Shown here: in pieces, positions 16,668-25,819 of the stretch | Numbering within the stretch: position 1 is the first letter of the stretch | Layout of the letters: the number at the start of each line of letters is the position of its first letter | Assembly (NCBI GenBank): GCA_965222315.1 | Contig: OZ244951.1 | Location: forward strand, 3,410,001-3,474,000 | Source: JACKII01 sp965222315 | GTDB lineage: Bacteria; Pseudomonadota; Alphaproteobacteria; Bin95 | Direction of reading: 5' to 3' | DNA: 64,000 nucleotides | Notes under the pieces: model-generated | Databases searched by the model: none | Told to the model about the DNA's origin: nothing | The model's input: the letters and a program-made list of their open reading frames with translations, nothing else | Made by a program: the position numbers and the translations under genes

Positions 16668-17360
16668 ATGCTACGCGATTTGTGGTCAGAGATAGAGACA
16701 TATAAGGCCCGCGATCCGGCGTTGCGGTCGCGGCTTGACGTCGTGTTCAGCTACCCGGGCTTCCACGCGCTTGTGTTCCACCGGATTGCGAACAAGTTGT
16801 GGCGGAACAAGTTGTTCTTTTGGGGCCGCCTCATCTCTCACATCGGCCGGATGCTGAGCGGTATCGAAATCCATCCCGGCGCCACCATCGGCAAGGGCCT
16901 GTTTATCGACCACGGCATGGGCGTCGTGATTGGCGAAACGGCGGAAGTCCATAACAACGTTACGCTCTACCAGGGCGTTACACTTGGCGGCACATCGCTG
17001 AATAAGGGCAAGCGGCACCCGACGCTGGAAGACGGCGTCATTGTCGGCTCCGGCGCGAAGATCCTGGGGCCATTCACTGTGGGCAAGGATGCCCGGGTCG
17101 CCGCGAATGCTGTCGTTCTGAAAGAAGTGCCTCCCGGCGTCACGGTCGTGGGCATCCCCGGCCGGATCGCACGGGGCAAGGCCGACAATGACCAGACATT
17201 CGAGGCCTACGGCACCGGTCCGGACGTGAAAGACCCGGTCGACAACCGGATCGAAACGCTGCTGACAGAGGTCGAACGCCTCACAGCCCGCGTCGAAGCG
17301 CTGGAGGCCGATCTAGCCGATGCGCGCGGCAAAGAACTACCGAAAGCGGCAAACGGCTAG
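16668..17360 (+). CDS. cysE: Serine O-acetyltransferase
   Basis: This 230-residue protein is a short (EpsC-type) serine acetyltransferase. An N-terminal helical domain (RDLWSEIETYKARDPALRS) is followed by left-handed beta-helix hexapeptide repeats from about residue 65 (EIHPGATIGKGLFIDHGMG, GVTLGGTS) and a C-terminal tail with a short coiled coil (VERLTARVEALEADLADA). It makes O-acetylserine for CysK. Divergent pairing with cysK over 156 bases supports joint regulation of cysteine synthesis. Confidence 0.92.
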   Translation: MLRDLWSEIETYKARDPALRSRLDVVFSYPGFHALVFHRIANKLWRNKLFFWGRLISHIGRMLSGIEIHPGATIGKGLFIDHGMGVVIGETAEVHNNVTLYQGVTLGGTSLNKGKRHPTLEDGVIVGSGAKILGPFTVGKDARVAANAVVLKEVPPGVTVVGIPGRIARGKADNDQTFEAYGTGPDVKDPVDNRIETLLTEVERLTARVEALEADLADARGKELPKAANG

Positions 17361-17379
17361 ACTCGCTGCCCGGCGCGAC

Positions 17380-18138
17380 TTAACCGATCCCTGACATTGA
17401 CATCAGCGCGCGCGCCAGACTTGCCAGCGATAGGCAGGCGAGCGTGACGATAACCCATCGCCGGAAGCGTTCCGCGTCGATGCGGTAGAATACCTTGGTG
17501 CCGATCCATGACCCCACCAGCATGGGCGGGACGGCCAGTGCGGTGCGCACCAGCGTCTCCTCGAAGATCAGGCCATCATAGGTCGCCATGCCCGCCGCGA
17601 TCAGGTCGGCGGCGCCGAGAAATGCGATCAGCGAGGCACGGCCTACGGCTACGGCTTGCGGGCCGGAGAAGTAGTAGATCACGGCTGGCGGTCCGCCCGC
17701 GGACGTTGCGCCGGTCAGCACTCCGGATAGCAAACCGACGCCGATAGTGCCTGCGGCCCCCGGCTGACGCTTGAGGCGGAAGCCGCGATACAGCATCAGG
17801 CAGACGGTCAACACGACCAGCGCAATCACGGCCTGCATGGGCGACCTGGGCAGATGGGCCAGCAGCATCAGGCCCAACGGTGTCGCGATGGCGCACCCGA
17901 TCAAGAGCAGCAACAGGCTCCGCTGGTGGACCTGGCGCCAGACGGGCGGCAACAGCCAGATGGTTACCACCAACTCCAGCATCAGGATGATCGGCACCGC
18001 TTCGGCGGCAGGCACTACGAAGGTCAGACCAACGACATAGATCATCGACGAGCCAAAGCCGGTGACGCCACGGATAAACGAGCCAAGCCCGACCACACAG
18101 GCCAGATAGGCGAGTTCCCAGAGTTCCAAGCCGGCCAA
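17380..18138 (-). CDS. TauE/SafE-family sulfite/organosulfonate exporter-like membrane protein
   Basis: This 252-residue protein has seven to eight hydrophobic segments and the TauE/SafE pattern: an N-terminal GLGSFIRGVTGFGSSMIYV and a repeated internal GLLSGVLTGATSAGGPPAVI. Family members export sulfite, sulfoacetate or related anions, or import them. Placement 20 bases from convergent cysE suggests a role in sulfur balance, but the family is broad and the substrate is inferred. Confidence 0.8.
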   Translation of the reverse strand: MAGLELWELAYLACVVGLGSFIRGVTGFGSSMIYVVGLTFVVPAAEAVPIILMLELVVTIWLLPPVWRQVHQRSLLLLLIGCAIATPLGLMLLAHLPRSPMQAVIALVVLTVCLMLYRGFRLKRQPGAAGTIGVGLLSGVLTGATSAGGPPAVIYYFSGPQAVAVGRASLIAFLGAADLIAAGMATYDGLIFEETLVRTALAVPPMLVGSWIGTKVFYRIDAERFRRWVIVTLACLSLASLARALMSMSGIG

Positions 18139-18149
18139 TACGGATTCCC

Positions 18150-18290
18150 TTACGCCAAAAACGAACCGCCGCCCGAGGCCTTGTGCTTCGGACGGCGGCG
18201 AAAGCTGCCTTTGCCCTTTTTGGGCTTAACGCGGCGCGTATGGAAGAACGTATCTGCCAGGTACCGCGCCATCGGGTTGCGCGGCTTCAT
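18150..18290 (-). CDS. arfA: ArfA-like alternative ribosome-rescue factor (46 residues)
   Basis: A 46-codon gene on the minus strand has GGAG nine bases before its ATG. The product is strongly basic. Its core DTFFHTRRVKPKKGKGSF followed by RRRPKHK matches the functional centre of E. coli ArfA (DPLF..RVEKNKKGKGSYMRKGKH) closely in order and spacing. ArfA binds ribosomes stalled on mRNAs lacking a stop codon and recruits RF2 when trans-translation fails. It lacks the long hydrophobic C-terminal tail of the enteric protein, which is removed in the active form there. It is the only gene in the TauE-prs gap. The assignment rests on motif resemblance. Confidence 0.72.
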   Translation of the reverse strand: MKPRNPMARYLADTFFHTRRVKPKKGKGSFRRRPKHKASGGGSFLA

Positions 18291-18391
18291 GATTGGAGAC
18301 TCCAACTCGGTCAGGAATGGAGCGCATATATGGCTTTATGGCCGCAGAATGCCAGCAATTTTTGCAGAGCGCTTCCGATAGGTGGACGGCC

Positions 18392-19324
18392 CTAGTCGAA
18401 CAGGCTGGAGACCGACCGCTCCTCCGAGATCCGTTTGATCGCCTCGCCCAAGAGTGGTGCGATGGTCAGCGGTGTGATGCTGCGCGCCGCCAGTACCGGC
18501 TCTGTCGCCTGTATACTGTCCGTAATGACCAATTGCTCAATCGGCGAGGCTTCGACCCGTGCGACAGCGCCGCCGGAGAGCACCCCGTGGGTCACATAGG
18601 CGGAGACGCTGGTCGCCCCATGCTGCTTCAGGGCGACGGCGGCATTGCAAAGGGTCCCGGCGCTATCGACGATGTCATCGATTAGCACGCAGCGGCTGCC
18701 TTCCACATCGCCGATAATGTTCATGACTTCCGAAACGCCGGCACGCTCGCGGCGCTTGTCGATGATGGCCAGGTCGGCGTCCACTCGGCTGGCAAGGCTG
18801 CGCGCCCGGACCACTCCGCCAACATCCGGCGAGACGATCACCAGCTTCTCCCCGGCGTAGCGCTTGCGCAGGTCGGACACGAACACCGGAAGGGCGAACA
18901 GATTGTCGGTGGGAATGTCGAAAAAGCCCTGGATTTGCCCCGCATGGAGGTCCGTGGTCAGCACCCTGTGCGCGCCGGCCGTGGTAACCAGATTGGCGAC
19001 CAGCTTGGCCGATATCGGTGTGCGGGGGCCGGTTTTCCGGTCCTGGCGCGCATAGCCGAAATAAGGGATCACCGCGGTGATGCGTTTGGCCGAGCCGCGG
19101 CGCAGCGCGTCGATCGATACCAGCAGCTCCATCAACGTGTCATTGGCTGGGAAGCTGGTGGACTGGACCACGAAGACGTCCTCGCCCCGCACGTTCTCTT
19201 CGATCTCCACGAATACTTCCATATCCGCAAAGCGTTTGATGGCAGCATTCGTCAGCGGAAGGCTAAGGTACCGGCCTATGGCTTCGGCCAGCGGACGATT
19301 GCTGTTTCCGGCAAGGATCTTCAT
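18392..19324 (-). CDS. prs: Ribose-phosphate pyrophosphokinase
   Basis: This 310-residue cytoplasmic enzyme makes PRPP from ribose 5-phosphate and ATP for nucleotide, His and Trp synthesis. Conserved elements are FADMEVFVEIEENVRGEDVF, IPYFGYARQDRK (catalytic loop), DLHAGQIQGFFDIPTDN and the PRPP loop VLIDDIVDSAGTLCNAA. Length is standard for class I enzymes. It is a housekeeping gene, apparently in its own transcription unit. Confidence 0.95.
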   Translation of the reverse strand: MKILAGNSNRPLAEAIGRYLSLPLTNAAIKRFADMEVFVEIEENVRGEDVFVVQSTSFPANDTLMELLVSIDALRRGSAKRITAVIPYFGYARQDRKTGPRTPISAKLVANLVTTAGAHRVLTTDLHAGQIQGFFDIPTDNLFALPVFVSDLRKRYAGEKLVIVSPDVGGVVRARSLASRVDADLAIIDKRRERAGVSEVMNIIGDVEGSRCVLIDDIVDSAGTLCNAAVALKQHGATSVSAYVTHGVLSGGAVARVEASPIEQLVITDSIQATEPVLAARSITPLTIAPLLGEAIKRISEERSVSSLFD

Positions 19325-19479
19325 GGCGGAACCGGTCTACTGGCGGGACGGGAATGAATCGGCACCGCGGGAAACGGACGCCCATTCGCATACGTGAGAT
19401 GTTCGATACACAGATGACATGAATGTGTAAATGCCCTGCTCCCCGTCCTGGCCGGTCAATATGACCTTGCCTGCGCGCC

Positions 19480-20343
19480 TCATCGGAAAAAGCGAAGCCC
19501 GGTCAACGTCTCCATGGCCTGGTTGTCCCCGGAAAATTGCTGTGACAGCCAGTGCCGGTCCGCCTCGGATACCGCGTCGGGCGGCTTGGTCATTGCAGCC
19601 TTCAACGCCCGGTGCATGACCGGCGGGACGAGCCCCTTCACTGTGCCGACAAAGCGGCTGACAGCGCGCTCATCCGGGAAGAGGTTGAAGAACAGGCGGC
19701 CGAACCCGTTGAATTGAAACGCTGCATTCTTCGGCTCCTCCAATCGGAGCGACACCCGCCCGGCATCCAGTCCGGCAAATTCCATGCAACGGCGGGCAAC
19801 CCGCAACGGATCCTGGGTCAACTCATCGAAGCTGACGAACAAAAACCGCTCCTGCGGGAATACCGCAAGATAGGGCGTAATCTGCCGGTGGTAGCGGCTT
19901 GCGTCCGTATAGAATGGCGCCGCCGATACCGCCTCCCGCAATGTGGAATTGGCCAAGCGCCCGGCGCGGCGGTCATGCTGGTAGGCGGATATGGTGCGGT
20001 CCACCGGGTCGCGCAGAACATAGACAAACCGCGCATCCGGGGCATGCGCCTTGATCCGCCGCGGCACCAGACCGGTAACGCGACCACTATCATCCCCGCT
20101 GACAGGCTCCATCGTGTAGCCGGTCGAGGCATCGACCAACAGGCGCGGCAGGTCGGCTGGAAAGCAGTTTCGGTACCAGGCAGTACCTTTCTCGTAGTGC
20201 TGGGTGAAGAATCCCGGCTCCTTGGGATTCGAAACCGCGATGTCCGGGTGCTGCTCTAGCAGATAGGCGAGTGATGTCGTTCCCGCCTTCTGCGCTCCGA
20301 TCAAAAAGAGCTTGGGCGGAAACGCCGTCGTCTCTCCTGCCAT
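19480..20343 (-). CDS. Sulfotransferase domain protein
   Basis: This 287-residue protein is of the P-loop-like sulfotransferase family. The 5'-phosphosulfate loop KLFLIGAQKAGTTSLAYLL lies at residues 10-28, and the 3'-phosphate motif RFVYVLRDPVDRTISAYQHD near 100. It moves sulfate from PAPS to a hydroxyl or amine, often of a polysaccharide or lipid. The ATG at 20343 was chosen since it lies just before the P-loop. It sits next to PrsT and an EpsB-type sugar transferase, so sulfation of an exopolysaccharide is plausible. PAPS-synthesis genes are not in the window. Confidence 0.85.
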   Translation of the reverse strand: MAGETTAFPPKLFLIGAQKAGTTSLAYLLEQHPDIAVSNPKEPGFFTQHYEKGTAWYRNCFPADLPRLLVDASTGYTMEPVSGDDSGRVTGLVPRRIKAHAPDARFVYVLRDPVDRTISAYQHDRRAGRLANSTLREAVSAAPFYTDASRYHRQITPYLAVFPQERFLFVSFDELTQDPLRVARRCMEFAGLDAGRVSLRLEEPKNAAFQFNGFGRLFFNLFPDERAVSRFVGTVKGLVPPVMHRALKAAMTKPPDAVSEADRHWLSQQFSGDNQAMETLTGLRFFR

Positions 20344-20422
20344 GCATACCCCCAATGCCGCTATGGCCGTCATCAACCATAAAGCAGGTGGCCAGCACCC
20401 GCTTCACCGGCCGCTGAAATAC

Positions 20423-23215
20423 TTACCCCTGTTTCAGTTGCGCCAGCAGCGACTCCGCCTTCGCCCGTTCGGTGAAGTTCCGCTCGTCAATCTGGCGGCC
20501 CAAAGCCCGCTCCAGAACCTCAACCGCCTCCTGCTTCTTGCCGGTCTCGCTGAGGGCATAGGCGACATGGTATGCGATATCGCCATTGTCCGGGGCGTCG
20601 TCCGCAGCCGCATAGAGAAGCTCGAGCCCCTCCTCCAATTCGCCTTCCCGCACGAGGATCCAGCCGAGCGTATCGGCAACAGCCGCCGAACCCGGCGCCA
20701 TGCTGTAGGCCCGGCGCGCCAGACCGATCGCACCGCCCTGTTTCAATTCGTACCGGAGCCAGGCCAGATTGTTCAGGACGACCGCATTGTTCGGCAGCAT
20801 CGAGTAGGCCCGCTCCAGCAGCACCACCGCCCGCTCGTAGGCTTCGTCCTGGATATAGTGCGCACTCAAAAGTTGCAGCATCGATGCGTCGTCGGGATTT
20901 TCGCCGAGCCAGGCGCTGACCACATCGGCGGCCTCATCACGGCGGTTCGCCTCCAGCAGGAGCGCATAGGTCTGCTGCACGATGGCTGCCGACGGCGTCA
21001 GCGCCAGCTGGTTCTGCATCTCGACAACGGCCTGATCCAAGCGTCCGGTCTGCCGGTAGACACCGGCGCGCAATACCGAACCCAGGACCGGATTGACTTC
21101 GCCTGCGCGGCCGGCAACGGCCATCGCCCCAGCCTCGTCCTTTTCCTCAAGCAGCATGCCGATCAAGGCGCGGTTTGCCGCAAAATTGGCTGGATCGGCC
21201 TCCAGCACCTTTTCGACAGTTGCTTTCGAAGCGGCGCGGTCGCCGGCCTGCATCTGCGCCTGCGCGAGCTTCAGCAATACATCAGCCCGCCCGCCCTGGA
21301 TCTCAACCAGCTTGGCATAGGCATCCACGGCGGCCGGGTAATCCTTGAGCGCCGCATAGGCTTCCGCGGCGACGGTCAGGCCATTGGCATTCACGGTTTC
21401 ACCGATGCGGTATGCCTCGCCGGCCCATTTGCGGGCCTCCGCCTCCCGATCCTGCCGGATGCTGATATTGATCAGGTTGGCGCGTATCGCAAGCGAGTCT
21501 GTCGCTTCCCCTGCCTTCTCCGTCAGAAGAGCGATCGCTTCATCCGGCTTGCCCCGGTTGGCGAGGAAGCCCGCCAATTGCAGGATCAGCACCTCGTTCG
21601 TCGGCTGAATGGCCAATGCGTCGCGCAAACGCTTTTCGACCGCATCAAAATTGCCCTCACCGATATCGATGCGGTTCATATTGGTGATGCTGCCGAGATG
21701 CGTGGGATCGGCGGCCAGGACCGGCGCCACTGCCGCCCGGGCTTTTTCCAGGTCGCCGCTGCTGACATAGAGGCGCGAGAGCAGGTTCGCGACCGCAGGA
21801 TTGTCCGGGTCTTCCGCTTTCAGTTCCTCGGCCTTTGCCAGCGCGCCCTCACGATCGCCGAACTGCGCCATGTCGAGCGCCAACAGTACGCCGAGCGGCA
21901 CCGGCTCCAGTGTCAGCTTGCCCGCTTCGTTCGGCGTTCCGGTTTGCAGGATTTGCAGGAAGGCATTCGCCTGCTGCCGGTCGCTGGGGGACCCGATCTG
22001 GGTGACCCGGTGGAAGTCCGCGCGGGCCTTGTCCAGATCGCCGGCGCGGAGAGCAGCGCTGGCGCTCAGTTGGAATGACGCAACATCACTGCTGCTGGGC
22101 GCGGTCAGCGGCGCCAATGTCTGCAGCGCAGCCAACGGACGGTCAGTGCGCAATTGGATGTTGGCCAACAGCCGCCTGGCCTGCCGTCCTTTGTCTCCGG
22201 CGACTGCAACAAACCGGTCAAGCGCTTCTTCTGCCTGGGCGTATTGCTCCAGCTGGTACTTCACCAGGCCGATAATCAGGCTCGCCGCCGGTTGCCGCCG
22301 CACGGCGTCCGGCAATTTCTGCAACTCCGCATCTGCCCCCGGATAGTCGTTCAGCAGCATCAGTACGCGTGCCTGAAGATACAGCGCTGCAGTGGTGCCA
22401 GGCGACTCCGCCAGGAATGCGGCCAGCAAATCCCGCGCCGCCTCCAATTCGTTCTTGCGGACCAGCGCTTCCGCCTTGATCAAGCGGCCGCGCGGATCGT
22501 CCGGCGCGACTTCAATGATTTTGTCGGCCACCACCAGCACTTGGTCCAGATCGCGGGCCTGCAGCGCCAATTGCGCCCGCAGAATGTGCGCTTCCACCAT
22601 GTCGGGCTGATCGAGCAGCACGGCGTCAATGTAGCTGTTAGAAGCCTGCATATCGCCTTGCCGGGCTTTGATCCGGGCCATCAGAAGGTTCGCGGGCGTC
22701 GACGAACTGTCTGCCGCCAGGATATCGGTAACTATCGGCTCCGCTTCGTCCAGAATGTTCAGCGCAACCAGCGCCTCTGCACGGATAATCTTCTTGGCCG
22801 TATCGAACTGCGGATCGTCCGACGTGGAACGGACCGTCGCCAGCGCCTCCCGGTATTTGCGGAGGCCGAGTTGCGTGCGTCCCAGAAAAACCTCGGTTTC
22901 ATCGGTCGGTTGCCCGCGATGCACGTAGGTCAGTTCCTTTTCGGCAGCGGCCAGATTACCCGACTGCAGATAGATGCGTCCAAGCATCAAGCGCGCCGGG
23001 AAATTATTGCCGTCTTCCTGCAACGCATTGCGGAGCTGAATAATCGCCGCGCGGTAATCGCCCTTTTTCAGCCATTCCAGCGCGCTCTCGTAATATTCCT
23101 TGGAGTCTTCGGCGTCGGCCCAGCTTTGAACCGGCGACATGAGGAGAAATCCGGCAGTCAGCGATGCCGCAAGTTTCGGCAGCAATCTGGTCCAATTGTC
23201 GGCAATCATGATCAT
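20423..23215 (-). CDS. prsT: PrsT-like TPR protein of the XrtA/PEP-CTERM exopolysaccharide system
   Basis: This 930-residue exported protein is built almost entirely of tetratricopeptide repeats. An N-terminal hydrophobic signal (ASLTAGFLLMSPVQSWADA) is followed by repeat units of about 34 residues from KEYYESALEWLKKGDYRAAI to the end. Length and repeat pattern fit PrsT, which is found with exosortase XrtA and its polysaccharide genes. The signal has no lipobox Cys, unlike many PrsT lipoproteins. The ATG at 23215 has GAGGAA seven bases upstream; the TTG at 23230 is inside that leader. It presumably scaffolds envelope polysaccharide export. Confidence 0.8.
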   Translation of the reverse strand: MIMIADNWTRLLPKLAASLTAGFLLMSPVQSWADAEDSKEYYESALEWLKKGDYRAAIIQLRNALQEDGNNFPARLMLGRIYLQSGNLAAAEKELTYVHRGQPTDETEVFLGRTQLGLRKYREALATVRSTSDDPQFDTAKKIIRAEALVALNILDEAEPIVTDILAADSSSTPANLLMARIKARQGDMQASNSYIDAVLLDQPDMVEAHILRAQLALQARDLDQVLVVADKIIEVAPDDPRGRLIKAEALVRKNELEAARDLLAAFLAESPGTTAALYLQARVLMLLNDYPGADAELQKLPDAVRRQPAASLIIGLVKYQLEQYAQAEEALDRFVAVAGDKGRQARRLLANIQLRTDRPLAALQTLAPLTAPSSSDVASFQLSASAALRAGDLDKARADFHRVTQIGSPSDRQQANAFLQILQTGTPNEAGKLTLEPVPLGVLLALDMAQFGDREGALAKAEELKAEDPDNPAVANLLSRLYVSSGDLEKARAAVAPVLAADPTHLGSITNMNRIDIGEGNFDAVEKRLRDALAIQPTNEVLILQLAGFLANRGKPDEAIALLTEKAGEATDSLAIRANLINISIRQDREAEARKWAGEAYRIGETVNANGLTVAAEAYAALKDYPAAVDAYAKLVEIQGGRADVLLKLAQAQMQAGDRAASKATVEKVLEADPANFAANRALIGMLLEEKDEAGAMAVAGRAGEVNPVLGSVLRAGVYRQTGRLDQAVVEMQNQLALTPSAAIVQQTYALLLEANRRDEAADVVSAWLGENPDDASMLQLLSAHYIQDEAYERAVVLLERAYSMLPNNAVVLNNLAWLRYELKQGGAIGLARRAYSMAPGSAAVADTLGWILVREGELEEGLELLYAAADDAPDNGDIAYHVAYALSETGKKQEAVEVLERALGRQIDERNFTERAKAESLLAQLKQG

Positions 23216-23562
23216 TCGGAATTTCCTCAACGGTTCTCGTCGCGTCGCTTCGATTACGTGGTGAGCAGCCCCGGTTCCGCAAGCGGTTTCTCGTTATGCC
23301 GCCAAACCGTCAACAGCAGGTAAATCACCTCTGCTTTCAGGCGCGCGGCTTGCCAGGATTCCGGAAGACCGATCCCCGACAAGAAACCACCCGTGCTATC
23401 CGCGAAGCTACCATCCACGAAGCGCTACGTTTTGCGGGCACGTTAGCAGAACATTTATCCATTTTCCATCAATGGTCAGGCCGCATATGCCGACTTTAGC
23501 CTGCGCGCCCCTTCCCACGGCAATAGAGACCATCGCGGCTGCCCGAGAGCCAGCCTGAAGCG
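23216..23562. other. Intergenic region between prsT and the sugar transferase
   Basis: This 347-base gap holds the ribosome binding site of prsT at its left edge. Elsewhere I see no convincing gene, hairpin with T-run, or repeat. A short AT-richer patch near 23450-23475 could carry the prsT promoter, since prsT is on the minus strand and reads leftward from here. Confidence 0.4.
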
Positions 23563-24999
23563 CTAACGCGACCCTTCTGCGAAGAGCACGATTCTGACGG
23601 TTTGCAGCATCACGACCAAATCGAACAGAAGGCTCTTGTTCTTGATGTAATATAGGTCATAGCGCAGCTTCCGCCGGGCATCTTCGACCGAAGCGCCGTA
23701 GGGGTAGTTGATCTGCGCCCAGCCAGTAATGCCTGGTTTCACACGATGACGTTCGTTGTAATAGGGGATCTCCTCCGCCAGTTCGGCGACGAATTGCGGC
23801 CGTTCGGGGCGTGGACCGACAAAGCTCATATCGCCGGACAGGACGTTCAGCGCCTGAGGGATTTCGTCGATCCGCGCCTTGCGCAGGATTGCACCGACGC
23901 GGGTCACCCGCGGGTCGCCGGCCTGCGCCCAGCGCGCCTTGCCGTCTTTCTCCGCATCGTTGCGCATGCTGCGGAACTTGATGATTTGGTAAGGCTTACG
24001 GCCAAGGCCCACCCGCTCCTGCCGGTAAAAGACCGGCCCCGGCGAATCCAGCTTGATGAGCAACGCGGTGATCAGGAGCACCGGCGCCAGCAGTATCAAC
24101 AGCCCGGCGCTCGCGGCGATGTCCAGCGCACGCTTGCAGAAGTCGCTCACCTTGCCGGACGAAAAGCCTTCATCGAACACCAGCCAGCTTGGCCGCATCG
24201 ACGCCAGGTCGACCATCCCGGTCTCCCGCTCCAGGAAGCTGCTGGCGCTGCTGACGGCGATCCCCTGCATTCGGCACTCCAAAAGCTCGTCTATCGGCAG
24301 CGCGCCACGCTGGTCGTCCAAGGCGATGACCACTTGATCGGCATTGCCCTGCCGCGCCATTGCCGCCAGGGTTTCCTGGCGCGGCAAAACCCGGCCGGCC
24401 GGCACCAGCGGATGATTTTCCGCCTCGGCCTCTCCCGCAATGAACCCTGCCAGCCTACCCAACCGGTCGGCACTGAGCGCCTCCCAGACCCGCCGGGCAT
24501 GTCTGCCGGTCCCCAGCACCAACGCACGGGACCGCAGGACTGGCACCACAGTTAGGTGGCGGACACCCATCCGCGCCAGCAGTATCAGTGGTAACGCGCC
24601 CGCTTCTGCCAGCAGCATCTGCCAGGGACTGAGATGCTTGGTCAGGCCTGTCGCAATCAGAAAAACCAGCGCCGCACCGCCCAGCACTCCCGCCGCCACC
24701 ACCCGGGGGGCGGCAGTGCGGGCCGACTGGAGCATTTCCACATTGTAGGCGCCAAACGCTACCAGCATCAGGAAAAACAAGCCTGCAGGCGCAATGGCAA
24801 CCTCCAGCAAAGTCTCCAGTGACAGCGGGAACGGCCCCAGAAGCGCCAATGCATACCCGACGCCAAGAAAGGCTGCCCCAAAAATCATGCCCTCCAACAG
24901 GCTTAAGAAAACGGTCATTCGCCGAACGTGATACCCGAAAAGCTGCACTGCCGGTCTCCCCGGCGGCCGGGCTATAGAAGGGGTTGCTACAACCAGCAT
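23563..24999 (-). CDS. EpsB/XrtA-type undecaprenyl-phosphate sugar phosphotransferase
   Basis: This 478-residue polyprenyl glycosylphosphotransferase starts exopolysaccharide repeat assembly at the inner membrane. Four or five N-terminal membrane segments are followed by a central Rossmann-like domain (LVLGTGRHARRVWEALS), one more membrane helix near residue 290 and the catalytic bacterial sugar transferase domain (KFRSMRNDAEKDG, RKARIDEIPQALNVLSGDMS, FVGPRPERPQFV). The N-terminal VQLFGYHVRRMTVFLSLLE resembles the PEP-CTERM-associated EpsB_2 subfamily. ATG 24999 is preferred over GTG 25026. It is on the same strand as prsT. Confidence 0.85.
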   Translation of the reverse strand: MLVVATPSIARPPGRPAVQLFGYHVRRMTVFLSLLEGMIFGAAFLGVGYALALLGPFPLSLETLLEVAIAPAGLFFLMLVAFGAYNVEMLQSARTAAPRVVAAGVLGGAALVFLIATGLTKHLSPWQMLLAEAGALPLILLARMGVRHLTVVPVLRSRALVLGTGRHARRVWEALSADRLGRLAGFIAGEAEAENHPLVPAGRVLPRQETLAAMARQGNADQVVIALDDQRGALPIDELLECRMQGIAVSSASSFLERETGMVDLASMRPSWLVFDEGFSSGKVSDFCKRALDIAASAGLLILLAPVLLITALLIKLDSPGPVFYRQERVGLGRKPYQIIKFRSMRNDAEKDGKARWAQAGDPRVTRVGAILRKARIDEIPQALNVLSGDMSFVGPRPERPQFVAELAEEIPYYNERHRVKPGITGWAQINYPYGASVEDARRKLRYDLYYIKNKSLLFDLVVMLQTVRIVLFAEGSR

Positions 25000-25061
25000 A
25001 CACCCGCTTCTACGCCGGAACCGCACCGATCCAAAACGCGATACTGCGCATCATCCAGGCA

Positions 25062-25135
25062 AGTGATATAATTGTCCTAAATTATTGTAGTTAATAGATT
25101 TTTCATCAAGTTCGTTACAATTTTTAATTAACGCC
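25062..25135. promoter_or_regulatory. AT-rich divergent promoter region
   Basis: A block of about 74 bases is much more AT-rich than its surroundings, with runs such as AATTTTTAATTAACG. It lies between the sugar transferase (minus strand) and the SixA-like phosphatase (plus strand) and probably carries their promoters. I could not fix -35/-10 boxes. Confidence 0.4.
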
Positions 25136-25261
25136 GCCGCCTTATAAGGACGGCAGTGCGACACTGGGAGGGCGAGTGTCTCTGGCCAGAAAGTCCCGAT
25201 GGATTTAGTCCTAGGGCCGCAAAAGCCTTGTTACCCCGCGTCATTGCCAAACGGACCCTGC

Positions 25262-25759
25262 ATGAGTGCTTCCAGCCACACCCTCCTGCTTTGGCGTCAC
25301 GCCAAATCCGCGTGGGACGATCCAACGCTGCCTGATTTTGACCGTCCGCTCGCACCGCGCGGTGTGACTGCCGCCCCACGCATGGCCGCCTGGATCAACG
25401 CGCGCTGGCAGCCTGACCTCATGCTCTGCTCCCCGGCCCGACGGACGGTTGAGACGGCGAAGTACTTGCAAGCCCTGTCGGATATGCCAGTGACGTATGA
25501 GCCGCGCGTCTATGAGGCCGGCTGGACCCGTTTGCTGGAGGTAATCCAGGAAACACCACCTGCGGTTGCTACGCTCTTGTTGGTCGGGCACAATCCCGGC
25601 CTGGCGGATCTGACCACCGCCCTGTCCGGCCCGCTGCCCCGGAAACTCCCCACCGCCGCATGCGTCGCGCTCACCTTTGACGGCGGTTGGGACAAGCTGG
25701 CGCCCGGCGCGGCATGGCTCGCCGCGTTTCAACGGCCAAAAGCCTTGGCGAAGAGCTGA
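25262..25759 (+). CDS. SixA-type histidine phosphatase
   Basis: This 165-residue phosphoglycerate-mutase-like phosphatase has the catalytic His in LLLWRHAKSAWDD near the N-terminus, CSPARRTVETAKYL near residue 60 and the second catalytic His in LLLVGHNPGLADLTTAL. SixA in E. coli removes phosphate from phosphohistidine of the nitrogen PTS or ArcB. Here the target is unknown. The ATG at 25262 is the natural start; the in-frame codons upstream are unlike the family. Confidence 0.85.
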   Translation: MSASSHTLLLWRHAKSAWDDPTLPDFDRPLAPRGVTAAPRMAAWINARWQPDLMLCSPARRTVETAKYLQALSDMPVTYEPRVYEAGWTRLLEVIQETPPAVATLLLVGHNPGLADLTTALSGPLPRKLPTAACVALTFDGGWDKLAPGAAWLAAFQRPKALAKS

Positions 25760-25819
25760 CTGCCGGTTCATGATCCCGCCAACGGCAGTGCCATGCTGCG
25801 CACAACAGGAGGAATGGCC

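Noticed and set aside
20312..22078. 588-codon plus-strand frame opposite prsT
   Set aside because: It is a mirror of the TPR repeats on the coding strand, with His/Arg/Gln-rich antisense composition typical of GC-rich DNA.
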